Of a DNA stretch of 64,000 bases, positions 49,749 to 60,103 are shown piece by piece. This DNA is from Zingiber officinale (Eukaryota; Streptophyta; Magnoliopsida; Zingiberales; Zingiberaceae), in NCBI RefSeq assembly GCF_018446385.1, contig NC_055992.1, forward strand, positions 100,830,947 through 100,894,946. Reading direction: 5' to 3'. Position 1 is the stretch's first letter, and the number at the start of each line of letters is the position of its first letter. The position numbers were made by a program, and so were the translations under genes. The notes below the pieces were generated by a model. That model searched no databases. It was not told the origin of the DNA and saw only the letters and a program-made list of their open reading frames with translations.

Positions 49749-51095
49749 ATGGCTCCTCGGTAAAACTCTTGTCTCCTGTTTAAATTTTTAGAATTTTGTT
49801 GCATGTTTGTTTTCTTTAATTAGTATAATTTTGTTTCATAATTTAGGAATCGTTCTAAATCTGGTGTTGGGCCCTCTATTCCTAGTATTGACCCTAGGTT
49901 TCCTACTGATGAGCTTAGGATTAAGTTTGACTCAACCATCTACATGGTCATTAGGACTAAATGTATAGATAGAGCATTCTTTTTATGCTCTTGTATTCCA
50001 GCTATAGAGGCAATAAACCACTATAACTTGTAGAACCTTGTTGAATGTACTAGCCCAGTAAACATAAGTTTGTGTGCCGAATTTTATAACAACCTAGTGA
50101 AAGTAGACGACCTCACCTATACTACTAGGGCAGTTGGCACTGATATCACGTTGTCCCCTAGTACCATCCGGGACTTTTTGGAGGTACGGTCATCCACCTG
50201 TCCCTTTCAGTGCTATCCTCCCAAGGAGCTACCATTTGGAGATTCCTACTCGCATATTACTCTTGATACAATTTATGCGTATTTTTTTTGTGGCGTGCGA
50301 GTACCCACTGTGACCTAGTTTAGGTCAGTTGCCCTTCGAGTCGAGGACTACACCCTTTATAGGGTCTTAGTCTTTTGCATTCTACCACTGAGCACTCACG
50401 ACATCGCGATGATGCGCCCATTCCACTCTTTTCTCCTCTATGCCCTGTGTCATAGGTTAGATATTAACATTAGCCTGCATATATTTTCTACCATTATTTA
50501 CTCAGCCGGATACGTGACGAGTGGGCGAGTTCATATGCCCTACTGTCACATTCTGACAGCATATATGTCCTCTTTGGGCATTGATGTCACCAGAGGTGAC
50601 ATCCGCTATATGACTGAATTTGACGTTATAGGAGCTAGGAACTTTTCCCTAGCTAGTATTCATATAGATAGTGAGGGTATCATGACTTGGCAGAGGGGGC
50701 ACAACACCAGCCCGACCCAGATGCTTAGCAGGAGAAGGCAGAGCAGGATGAGTTTTTTCTCGCACTATTTCCTGACGAGGCTGCTCCTGCCCCAGCACCA
50801 GCTCGAGCCCCACGTCCCGCTCCTCGCACTCTAGCCGATTAGAGTATCCGGACTAGAGAGAGCGATGTCGAGCCTCCAGCAGGAGTCCTCCGAGTTTCAC
50901 CGAGACATACGGCGAGAGGTCTCCGACTTACGACGAGAGGTGCGACAGGAGGTCTCCGACTTACGACGAGATGTGCGGCAGGAGATCTCCGACCTACGAT
51001 GAGACCTACGAGAGGATGACCAGACCCGACATACTGAGCTGTTGGCACTACTTCGTTCTCTGGGTTCCGGACCACCTCCTTCATCATCTCAGTAG
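49749..51095 (+). pseudogene. Accessory ORF of element C, with a conserved intron
   Basis: Exon 1 is 49749-49759 (MAP plus two bases of an Arg codon), intron 49760-49846 (GTAAAA...ATTTAG), exon 2 from 49847. The product begins MAPRNRSKSGVGPS. Blocks: LCAEFYNNLVKVDDLTY, LPFGDSYSHITLDTIYAYFF, RVEDYTLYRVLVFCILPL, MMRPFHSFLLYALCHRLDI, GRVHMPYCHILTAYMSSLGI. The C-terminus is a charged coiled coil of about 12-residue repeats (REVSDLRREVRQ, EVSDLRRDVRQ). Stops at 50031 (TAG; element D has CAG), about 50316 and 50832 break it. Homologous to the accessory ORF of B and the shortened one of D. The family is not recognised with certainty and the function is unknown. Confidence 0.7.
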
Positions 51096-52576
51096 TTATG
51101 TTTGTTATATAACTCTGTTATGACACTACTACAGATCTTGTAGTACATCTTGATCTATTGACTATCACTTCAGATTTGATTGGTTCTGCTTTAATTTGAT
51201 AGACTAGAATTTTTCAAAAATTGTTTTAAAAAATGATTGTTTTAAATCCTAGGTTAAAATTATTTTCAAAACTCCTATTTGTCGAATTTCAAAACAATTT
51301 TAGCCTTAGACTAGAAAAATCCCTTTAGAAATCATGTTCCCCTAGGACTAGTATGTGAGCATCTCACCAACACCCTAGGTTTACCTTGCTTGTGATTGAC
51401 AAACATAGAAAGGGGTGAGATGTATAGGCCAGTTGTCTGGACTTAAGATGCTTATGTCAGTTCATCAATATAAGTCTGAGCGTTAAATACAAAACATACA
51501 TTGATCAAGCTAAGTGATTCAGTTTAGTCAAACACTGACTAATTACAATGAACTTAACTTGACTAAGCAAGTGAAAGCTAATATCTTCTGATAGTTAGTA
51601 AGTACCTAATTGGTTAGACAACTATTTTGAATGTCCGGTTTAGGGGGAGGATCAATTATTTTCATATTTATTTTTTTTACTAAAAATATTTTGAAATTAG
51701 TTTTTGAAAAATGTTTAAAAATAAATCTGATCTTTGGAAATTTAATTTGATAAATCTATTTTTGAAAATTAACTTTTATAAAACTAAATTCTTCAATTAG
51801 ATTTTATAAACTAAGATTTTGAAAATTGAATCTTTGGCAAACTTAGTTTTAACCAGTTTTGAAAAGTAAATATCATTTAAAACTTAGCTTTGAAATTTTT
51901 GTTTTTTCATATTTGAAAAGTGTTTCAAAATTAAAACTTATGTTTGGAAATTTTCTTGAAAACTTAGTCTTGAAATTTTGATTTTGAAAAACTTATGTTT
52001 GAAAAGTGTTTCAAAGTTGAAACTTATTTTGAAAATTTAAACCTTAAAATTTTGGTTTTAAAAACTCATGTTTGAAAAGTATTTTAAAGTTGAAACTTAC
52101 TTTGAAAATTTGTAACTTATAAACTTATGTTTGGAAATTAGAATATCTAAACTTGCTTTCCTAAACTTAAGCTTGAAAATTAGCTTTTACAAAATTTTTC
52201 TTAAGTTTGCAAAGTCAATTAATTTTGCAAAAATTATCTTTCAAAATTACTCAAAATGTACTAAATACTAAGTTATGTTGCTAAATTAGCTATTTTCAAA
52301 ACTTAGTTATTTTACAAAAGTTAAGAAACTAAAGCTAAATTACTATTTAAACTCCCCTAAGTTAACTTGACATTTTTTCTTACAAGTTTTACTTTGTTTG
52401 TATTCCGAAATTACTTGACTTATGCCCTTATTTGATGAATGCCAAAGGGGGAGGGATAGGTGGTTAAGTTAGAGCAACAAATGTCAAATTTAAAAACTAA
52501 CTTAAACCTTAAAAATCATGCTTGTTTGTTTACTTGCATATTTTTTTCACTAACTTAATCAGGTTGTCATTCCATC
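51096..52576 (+). other. 3' untranslated interior of element C
   Basis: AT-rich with repeated phrases such as AAACTTATGTTTGAAAAG and GTTTCAAAGTTGAAACTTA. No supported frame. Confidence 0.6.
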
Positions 52577-52590
52577 AAAAAGGGGGAGAT
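52577..52590 (+). other. Polypurine tract of element C
   Basis: AAAAAGGGGGAGAT abutting the 3' LTR start TGTTGG. Confidence 0.92.
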
Positions 52591-53569
52591 TGTTGGTGCG
52601 GTTAGCACTAACGATCTAACTCAGGTTTTAATGAATGACAAATCAGGTTAAGTTAGGTTTGCCATTATCTAACACTCTAACGAGTGTGCAGGCTAAGTCC
52701 AGACAGGTCGACGGGTTGACCGGATGTCTGGCACGAAGTCCAAGCGGGTCGACGGACTGACCGGACGCTTGGCGACAAGTCCAAGCGGGTCAACGGGTTG
52801 ACCGGATGCTTGGCACGAAGTCTAGCTAGGTCGACGGGCTGACCGGATAGCTAACGAGAAGTCCAGACGGGTCGAAGGGCTGACCGGATGTCTGGCAGGT
52901 GAGTAAAGGTAAGTTACTGGAAGAGAGTGACTGTGAGGACGCGTTCCCGGGAAGGGAACATTAGGCGTCGATCCGGCTTAGATCCATTTCTGATATCTAA
53001 GTCGAGATCGTGACTAGATTCCGGTCTCGGAAAGACGGAATCTAAGGCATACTTTTTATATTGAACTTATAAACTGTGCTAACACTTTGTTTTGCAGGAT
53101 ATACATTATCTATTTGCCTCGGACTAACCTTGTCTTATAGGAAAGAGGTTCCCTGGAGAAAGGTGGTCCGGGCGCCCGGAGGTGAATTCTATCCTGATCG
53201 CGGCGTCGACACGTGGAGCTCGCTGGTTGGACCTGCTACGTTACACTAGGGCGCCCGGAAGGGATCCGGGGCGCCCCGAGCTTAATATACAAGAAGGGGC
53301 AGGGGTGTAGCCTCAACAACTTTGAATTGAAGAAATCGCTCTCTTGTGCTCCTGCGACGCTGCAAAGCTCCGACAAACGCGCTGCTTCTCTCTTTAAGTC
53401 TCTTATTTTGTCGGTATTGCTTTAATTATTTCATTAGCATTTTTTGTACTTAGTTTGTAATATCTTTCGAACTGCTAGTGAATTGTCCATCGAAAGCACC
53501 CTCGTGTGCGGGCCTTGGAGTAGGAGTCGCCATAGACTCCAAAGAAAGTAAAATTGGTTCTTGTGTTAG
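52591..53569 (+). repeat. 3' LTR of element C, left part
   Basis: Starts TGTTGGTGCGGTTAGCAC and carries five hairpin units (52695-52896). It follows the 5' LTR to TTCTTGTGTTAG, where element D starts in a G run. The remaining 73 bp lie at 60031-60103. About 27 LTR bases are missing at the breakpoint. Confidence 0.9.
52695..52896 (+). repeat. Hairpin array in 3' LTR of C, five units
   Basis: Arms by unit: CCAGAC/GTCTGG, CCAAGC/GCTTGG, CCAAGC/GCTTGG, TAGCT/AGCTA, CCAGAC/GTCTGG. The CCAAAT unit of the 5' LTR is absent, so copy number differs between the two LTRs of one element. Confidence 0.92.
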
Positions 53570-54035
53570 GGGGGGGGGGGTGAATATCGATTATAAAAAA
53601 TTCGTCGATAAGAGTAAGCGCAGCGGAAAAGACGAAATTGAAACAACGCTAACACAAGAACCAATTTTACTTGGTTCGGAGCCTTTGGCGACTCCTACTC
53701 CAAGGCCCGCACACAAGGGTGCTTTTCATTGGACAATCCACTAGCAATTCGAAGATTCAATTACAAAGTTTAAGTACAGAAAAGCTAGAACAAGAAGTAC
53801 CGACAATAGAAAATAAGAGGAGGCGGACAGAGCTTTGTCGGAGATCTTTCGCAGTGTTGCAAGAGCGCAGGAGAGCATGTTTCAGTTCGTTCTGAGTTGT
53901 TGTTGAGGCTCCACCCCTGCCCCTTCTTTTATATGAGGCTCGGGGCACCCCGGATCCCTTCCGAGCGCCCTAGTGTGACGTAGCAGGTCCAACCAGCGAG
54001 CTCCACATGTCGACGCCGCGATCAGGATAGAATTC

Positions 54036-54125
54036 ACCTCCGGGCGCCCGGATCCCTTCCGGGCGCCCGAATCCCTTCCGGGCCCCGGATCCCCTCCGGG
54101 CCCCGGATCCCCTCCGGGCGCCCGG
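54036..54125. repeat. GC-rich short tandem repeat in D 3' LTR
   Basis: Five units of about 18 bp built on CCGGGCGCCCGGATCCCTT or CCGGGCCCCGGATCCCCT. The 5' LTR of D has only one reduced unit here, so the two LTRs differ by about 70 bp. Confidence 0.9.
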
Positions 54126-54397
54126 ACAACCTTTCTCCAGGGAACCTCTTTCCTGCAAGACAAGGTTAGTCAGAGGCAAATAGAAAATGTATATCCTGCA
54201 AAACAAAGTGTTTAGCATAGTTTATAAGTTCAATATAAAAAGTATGACTTAAATTCCATCTTTCCGACACCGGAATCTAGTCACGATCTCGACTTAGATA
54301 TCTGAAATGGATCTAAGCCAGATCGACGCCTAATGTTCCCTTCCCGGGAACGCGTCCTCATAGTCACTCCCTTTCAGTGACTTACCTTTACTCACCT

Positions 54398-54641
54398 GCC
54401 AGACGTCCGGTCAGCCCTTCGACCTGTCTGGACTTCTCGCTAGCTATCTGGTCAGCCCGTCGACCTAGCTGGACTTCGTGCCAAATGTCCGGTCAGCCCT
54501 TCGACCCATTTGGACTTCGTGCCAAGCGTCCGGTCAGCCCGTCGACCCACTTTGACTTCTCGCCAAGCGTCAGGTCAGCCCGTCGACCCGCTTGGACTTC
54601 ATGCCAGACATCCGGTCAGCCCGTCGACCTGTCTGGACTTA
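54398..54641 (-). repeat. Hairpin array in 3' LTR of D, six units
   Basis: Arms as read on the + strand: CCAGAC/GTCTGG, AGCTA/TAGCT, CCAAATG/CATTTGG, CCAAGCG/ACTTTGa (partly broken), CCAAGCG/CGCTTGG, CCAGACA/TGTCTGG, each around a GGTCAGCCC(G/T)TCGACC core. Confidence 0.9.
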
Positions 54642-54745
54642 GCCTGCACACTCGTTCAGAGTGTTAGATAACGACAAACCTAACTTAACCTGATTTGTCA
54701 TTCATCAAAACCTGAGTTAGACCATTAGTGCTAACTGCACCAACA

Positions 54746-54759
54746 ATCTCCCCCTTTTT
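54746..54759 (-). other. Polypurine tract of element D
   Basis: CAAAAAGGGGGAGAT on the minus strand at the 3' LTR start. Confidence 0.88.
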
Positions 54760-54919
54760 GATGGAATGACAACCTGATTAAGTTAAAAAAAATTATGCAA
54801 GTAAACAAACAAGCATGATTTTTAAGGTTTAAGTTAGTTTTTAAATTTGACATTTGTTGCTCTAACTTAACCACCTATCTCTCCCCCTTTGACATTCATC
54901 AAATAAGGACATAAGTCGT

Positions 54920-55277
54920 CTACTTTCACTAGGTTGTTATAAAATTCGGCACACAAACTTATGTTTATTGGGCTAGTACATTAAACAAGGTTCTGCAAGT
55001 TATAGTGGTTTATAGCCTCTATAGCTGGAACGCAAGAGCGTAAAAAGAATGATCTATCTACACATTTGGTCCTAATGGCCATGTAGATGGTCGACTCAAA
55101 CTTAATCCTAAGCTCGTCAGTAGGAAACCTAGGGTCAATATTGGGCGTAGAGGGTCCAACACCAGATTTAGAACGTTTCCTAAATTATGAAACAAAATTA
55201 TACTAATTAAAGAAAACAAACATGCAACAAAATTCTAAAAATTTAAACAGAAGACAAGAATTTTACCGAGGCGCCAT
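54920..55277 (-). pseudogene. Accessory ORF of element D, N-terminal part only
   Basis: Exon 1 55277-55267 (MAP plus two bases), intron with GTAAAATTC donor and ATTTAG acceptor, exon 2 from 55179 (KRSKSGVGPSTP...). The frame runs to LVKVDD and then joins sequence that in element C lies in the 3' region (ACTTATGTCCTTATTTGATG). The deletion removes the rest of the ORF and most of the 3' interior, with GAC shared at the junction. Confidence 0.75.
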
Positions 55278-55419
55278 TGCCAAAATATTTTTTAGAACTG
55301 ACGACCTCGGTTGATTCGCGACCGCGTATTAACTGTAGAACGAGGAAAATTTTACTTTTGAATGCTTTCATAGTAAAACTTGGAAGAAGCTTGGACGAAA
55401 GTGAATGGAGGAGGTGCAA

Positions 55420-55500
55420 GTGGAGGGGGCGCCCCTGCCCCCCTATATATAGGGGACTACGGGCGCCCCGGGTCCGTATACCAGGGGCGCCCGCCCCTGG
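55420..55500 (-). promoter_or_regulatory. Internal promoter-like block of element D
   Basis: GGGGGCGCCCC, GGGCGCCCCGGG and GGGGCGCCCG sites with TATATATA at 55444-55451, about 167 bp upstream of the accessory ATG. Layout as in element C. Confidence 0.6.
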
Positions 55501-55519
55501 TTTTTGACTCCGGTTTTGA

Positions 55520-56480
55520 TTTTTTTTTTGGATAAAAATTTTAAAGTTAGAAAAAATTTAAATTTAATTTTTAAGATGTTTGTTTTTTAAGTAAAAAAAA
55601 TTTAGATTAATTTTTAAAATAATTTTTAAGTAAAAAAAATTTAAGTTTTTAAATAAATTTTTAAGTTAAAGGAAAAAATAAGTTTAATTTTTAAAATAAT
55701 TTTTAAGTTAATAAAAATTAAGTTTAAATTTTTAAAATAATTTTTAAGTTAAAAAATTTAATTTTAAGTTTTGAAATAATTTTTAAGTTAAAAACAATTT
55801 AAGTTTAATTTTTAAAACAATTTTTAAATTTAAAAAGTTAAGTTTAATTTTTAAAATAATTTTTAAGTTGAAAATTTTAAGTTTAAGTTTTAAAATAATT
55901 TTTAAGTTAAAAAAAATTTAAGTTTAATTTTTAAAATAATTTTTAAATTAAAAAAGTTAAGTTTAATTTTTAAAATAATTTTTAAGTTAAAAAAAATTTA
56001 AGTTTAAGTTTTAAAATAATTTTTAATTTAAAAACAATTTTTAAAAAATTAAGTTTTAATTTTTTAAGAAAAAAATTAAGTATACTTTTTTTTAAAAAAT
56101 AATTTTTATGTTAAAAATTTAGGTTTAAAATATTTTTTTTAAGTTTAAGAAAAATTTATGTTTTAAAATAAATTTTTAAGAAAAAAATTTAAGTCTTAAT
56201 TTTTTAAAATAATTTTTTAAGAAAAAAATGTAAGTTTTAAAATAAATTTTTTGAATATTTTTTTTTAATTTAAGTTTAATTTTTTAAACTAATTTTAAAA
56301 AAAATTACGATTAATTTTAATTTTAATTTTAATTTTAATTTAATTTATTTTAAATTTAATTTAATTTTAATTTTAATTTAAAGTTAATTTAATTTTAATT
56401 TAAAGTTAATTTAATTTTAATTTAAAGTTAATTTAATTTTAATTTGATTTTAATTTAATTTTCATTTAAAGTTCTTAGTC
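55520..56480. repeat. AT-rich repetitive array of element D
   Basis: Degenerate units such as AATTTTTAAGTTAAAAAA and TTAAGTTTAATTTTTAAAAT, ending in AATTTTAATTTAAAGTTAAT repeats. Shorter than the homologous array in C. Confidence 0.88.
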
Positions 56481-57224
56481 ATCTCACCCGATCTATGTTT
56501 TCAATCAGGGAATCCTATAATTTTGTGAGATGAATTAGGTTCAATTTTAGGGTTTGTTTTTAACTTGTGTTAGATTCATGTTTAGCTTTGGGTTCAATAA
56601 ATAGGCGTTCTCTGGATAAACTTCTGGGCTATGGTGAGTCACTTGGACATCATTAAAGTAACCATGCCTTCGAGGTTTTCCAAATAGTCCTATCCACTGG
56701 ACTTAATACAAGACCTTGGTCTAACTGGTTAGGGTCCATAAAGGGTAGCTTCGGTCAGTTCCACTTAGCCAAATGCACCAGGTCGAAGTCATATCTTCCT
56801 AGACATGCATAGACTAAGCTTCCCTAACGTACTATCATCCAAAATTTCACCAATACCATTTTTCAAGTTAAACTTGAACCCTTTTTAACTAATCCTAATT
56901 ACCCTGTCGGGTAGGTTGGTTAGGGTTACCCTGCCGGGTAGGTTAGTTTTGGGGGTGCCAGCTATTCTGGAGCCTCCCCCTAAATTAATGGTCATTAATT
57001 TAATTTTTAGTTCTCGGTTTATGTCTATTTCTTTTATAATTATATTTTACTTGGTGATAGTTTAAATTTTGTTGAGTTCTAGTATGTTTAGATTTTAAAT
57101 TTTTTGGTTTAGGTTTGTGTTCTGGTTTTTTATTTGGTTTATTTGACTTTACGTAATATATTTTATCTTTAGGGATATAATATTGGTTGGGTCCTATTTG
57201 CATTGTTAAACACACTTTCAGAAC

Positions 57225-58680
57225 TCAGGCTTTATTTGTTAGTTTGTATTGGGTTATTAATGATTTAAAAGTTTTATTTGAGTTCGACTTATATCCGAGT
57301 CTGGTTTTATTATAACATGCTTTTTGATTATTTAGAATTAAGTCTAAATTTTTTGATCTGGTAGTAAATTTTTCTAACATATTTTTTAAATTATTAATTT
57401 CTAATTTTAATGATGAATTCTCCTCCTCAAGTGTTAGATCTTGAGTTGGTTTATTATTTACAACTTGTTCCTTGAGGATTTGATTTTCCTCGAGGAGCAA
57501 TTTGTTTTCATTTTCTAATTTAACTAACTTATTATTTAAGCACGAAATAATTTTAAAAAACTTTCGGTTCAAGGTTAGGAATACCTCTTCGGAACCTTCG
57601 AAAACGAGTACGGACTCGTGGCTCGATTCAGGTTCGGACCCGTCTTCCGATTCGTCTTCCGACTCTGCTTCGAGGGCCATCAGCGCGAGGTGGCTTTGGT
57701 GCTTCTGATCTTCTGCTTCCGATTCTTCGGAGGAGGAGTCGTCCCACGTTGCTTTGAGGGCCTTCTTTTTGGTTGGCTTCGGTTTGTCGATCTTCAATCT
57801 CGGGCACTCGTTCTTGTAGTGACCTTTCTTGTTGCATCCGAAGCACGTCACACTCCTCGATTCAGTTGGAGAATTGATCTTTTGAAGGTCCTTCTTGCTG
57901 AAACTTCTTTTCCTCCCGGTGAACATCTTCCTTACCAGGTTCACCAGGTGTTCTTCATCTTCAGAGTTCTGGTCAGAATCCTCTTCAGGTTCAAATTATT
58001 CTTCTTTTCTTTTGAGGAACCTGCAAATAAAGCTACACCTTTCTCGATCCCAGCGTTAGTTTGCTCATGCAGTTCTAATTCACAGAAAAGCTCATCTAGT
58101 TTTAATTTTGATAGATTTTTAGAGATCTTGTAGGCATCTACGATAGATGCCCACAAGCTGTTGCGTGGAAAAGCGGTTAAGGCATACCTTATTAAGTCTC
58201 GATTCTCCATCTGGTGTCCTATTGCTTGGAGTCCGTTGAGAATATCTTTGATTCTTGCGTGGAGTTGGCTGGCCGTTTCTCCTTCCTGCATTTTTATGTT
58301 AAATATTCTATTTAGAATCAAGTCTCGTTTCGTTATCTTAGCATCGCTCGTTCCTTCGTGCAGCTTGATCAGTTTGTCCCACAGCTCCTTAGCGTTTTTA
58401 TGTGGTCCGACCCGGTTCAGTTCTTCTCTTGTTAATCCACACTGTAATGTGTTGGTTGCCTTATTCTCTGTTGATGCCTTCTTCTTTAAGTCTGTTGTTC
58501 ATTCTTCGGGATCTAGTAGATTCCCCGAACCGTCTACTGGTATTTTGTAGGCTCTTGTGACGCTCATCCACTGGTTGAAATCTGTCTTGAGATATACTTC
58601 CATCCGCTTCTTCTAGTACGGGAAATCATCCCGTTGAAAAGGGGAGATCGCACTGTGCTGAAGCCCTCGATCTGCGACAT
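57225..58680 (-). pseudogene. Copia gag of element D, nearly full length but frameshifted
   Basis: ATG at 58680 (MSQIEGFSTV). A single-base deletion in the first 25 codons shifts the frame. TAG replaces Trp at the same codon as in A and C, and TGA replaces Trp further on. The core (QEGETASQLHARI, ENRDLIRYAL) is conserved. The zinc knuckle is intact: CFGCNKKGHYKNEC. A Glu-rich region and coiled coil (KLENENKLLLEENQILKEQ) follow. A further frameshift separates the two halves near 57945. Confidence 0.85.
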
Positions 58681-58941
58681 TTTTAATCTGCACAAAAAAA
58701 TAAATAGAGAGGTTCCAAGACTTGGTCTTGGATTAGTAGTGCGGGAAGAATTTAAAAAAAATAACTAAATTGATATTGCACCAATTTAGATGTAATTACG
58801 ACGGAAGGAGATTTCCAAAAAGGTAATTGTACAAATTTGGAATTTTACGAAAAAACTGAAATCCGAAAATAGAAAAAGGAATTTTAAAAATAAATCACCC
58901 CCTTTCCTGATTGATGGTTGCACCAAATCAGAGCGGTACCT

Positions 58942-58953
58942 GCTCTGATACCA
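58942..58953 (-). other. Primer-binding site of element D
   Basis: TGGTATCAGAGC on the minus strand, exact, two bases from the LTR end. Confidence 0.92.
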
Positions 58954-58955
58954 CT

Positions 58956-60030
58956 TGTTGGATCGTAGACGTTCGATAGAGGGGGGGGGGGGTGAATATC
59001 GATTATAAAAAATTCGTCGATAAGAGTAAGCGTAGCGGAAAAGACGAAATTGAAATAACGCTAACACAAGAACCAATTTTACTTGGTTCGGAGCCTTTGG
59101 CGACTCCTACTCCAAGGCCCGCACACAAGGGTGCTTTTCGTTGGACAATCCACTAGCAATTCGAAGATTCAATTACAGAGTTTAACTACAGAAAATCTAG
59201 AACAAGAAATACCGACAATAGAAAATAAGAGGAGGCGGACAGAGCTTTGTCGGAGATCTTTCGTAGCGTTTGTAAGAGCGCAAGAGAGCAGGTTTCAGTT
59301 CGTTCTGAGTTGTTGTTGAGGCTCCACCCTTGCCCCTTCTTTTATATGAGGCTCGGGGCACCCCGGATCCCTTCCGGGCGCCCTGGTATGACGTAGTAGG
59401 TCCAACCAGTGAGCTCCTCTTGTCGACGTCGTGATCAGGATAGAATTCACCTCCGGGCGGCCAGACCACCTTTCTCCAGGGAACCTCTTTCCTGCAAGAC
59501 AAGGTTAGTCCGAGGTAAATAGATAATGTATATCCTGCAAAACAAAGTGTTTAGCACAGTTTATAAGTTCAATATAAAAAATATGACTTAGATTCCGTCT
59601 TTCTGAGACCGGAATCTAGTCACGATCTCGACTTAGATATCAGAAATGGATCTAAGCCGGATCGACGCCTAATGTTTCCTTCCCGGGAACGTGTCCTCAC
59701 AGTCACTCCCTTCCAGTGACTTACCTTTACTCACCTGTCAAACATCCGGTCAGTCCTTCGACCCGTTTGGACTTCTCGCCTGCTATCCGGTCAGCCCGTC
59801 GACCTAGCTGGACTTCGTGCCAAATGTCCGGTCAGCCCTTCGACCCATTTGGACTTCGTGCTAAGCATCAGGTCAGCCCGTCGACCCTCTTGGATTTCGT
59901 GCCAGACATTCGGTCAGCCCGTCGACCTGTCTGGACTTATCCTGCACACTCGTTCAGAGTGTTAGATAACGGTAAACCTAACTTAACATGATTTGTCATT
60001 CATCAAAACCTGAGTTAGACCATTAGTGCT
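58956..60030 (-). repeat. 5' LTR of element D, start truncated
   Basis: Ends (minus) GATCCAACA at 58956. Its beginning is cut after AGCACTAATGG at about 60030, where 73 bp of C's 3' LTR follow. Includes five hairpin units (59736-59940), one with arms CAAAC/GTTTG not seen elsewhere. By eye about two dozen differences from D's 3' LTR over the first 470 aligned bases. Confidence 0.9.
59736..59940 (-). repeat. Hairpin array in 5' LTR of D, five units
   Basis: Arms (+ strand): CAAAC/GTTTG, a decayed GCTAT/TAGCT unit, CCAAATG/CATTTGG, a decayed CTAAGC unit, CCAGACA/TGTCTGG. Confidence 0.88.
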
Positions 60031-60103
60031 TACTTTTATCGACGAATTTTTTATAATCGATATTCACCCCCCCCCCCCTCTATCGAACGTCTACGATCCA
60101 ACA
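60031..60103 (+). repeat. 3' LTR of element C, right end
   Basis: Plus-oriented LTR tail (TACTTTTATCGACG...GATCCAACA) followed by the TACAT target site at 60104-60108. Confidence 0.9.

Larger units (their letters stand above)
53570..54745 (-). repeat. 3' LTR of element D
   Basis: Starts (minus) TGTTGGTGCAGTTAGCAC and ends in the G/C homopolymer at about 53570-53580, lacking the terminal TCTATCG...CCAACA. Includes a TATAAAAG box near 53930, a GC-rich tandem repeat (54036-54125) and six hairpin units (54398-54641). Confidence 0.9.
53570..60030 (-). mobile_element. Copia element D (minus), inverted inside the 3' LTR of C
   Basis: Reading leftwards: 5' LTR 60030-58956, PBS 58953-58942, gag 58680-57225, AT-rich array 56480-55520, promoter-like block 55500-55420, shortened accessory ORF 55277-54920, PPT 54759-54746, 3' LTR 54745-53570. 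Both outer ends are truncated: about 13 bp of the 5' LTR start and about 26 bp of the 3' LTR end are missing. No target-site duplication is present. No pol. Confidence 0.88.
45343..60103 (+). mobile_element. Copia element C (+), non-autonomous: gag plus spliced accessory ORF, no pol; hosts D
   Basis: Bounded by TACAT direct repeats. 5' LTR 45343-46467, PBS 46470-46481, decayed gag 46745-47587, AT-rich array 47885-49440, GGCGCC/TATA promoter-like block 49495-49590, accessory ORF with intron 49749-51095, AT-rich tail, PPT 52577-52590, 3' LTR split into 52591-53569 and 60031-60103 by element D. No pol sequence is present. Confidence 0.9.

Noticed and set aside
55277..55507. Plus-strand 76-codon ORF
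   Set aside because: Antisense to the promoter block and first exon of the accessory ORF of element D.
57618..58133. Plus-strand 171-codon ORF
   Set aside because: Mirror frame of the D gag coding strand, which has a clear zinc knuckle and coiled coil on the minus strand.
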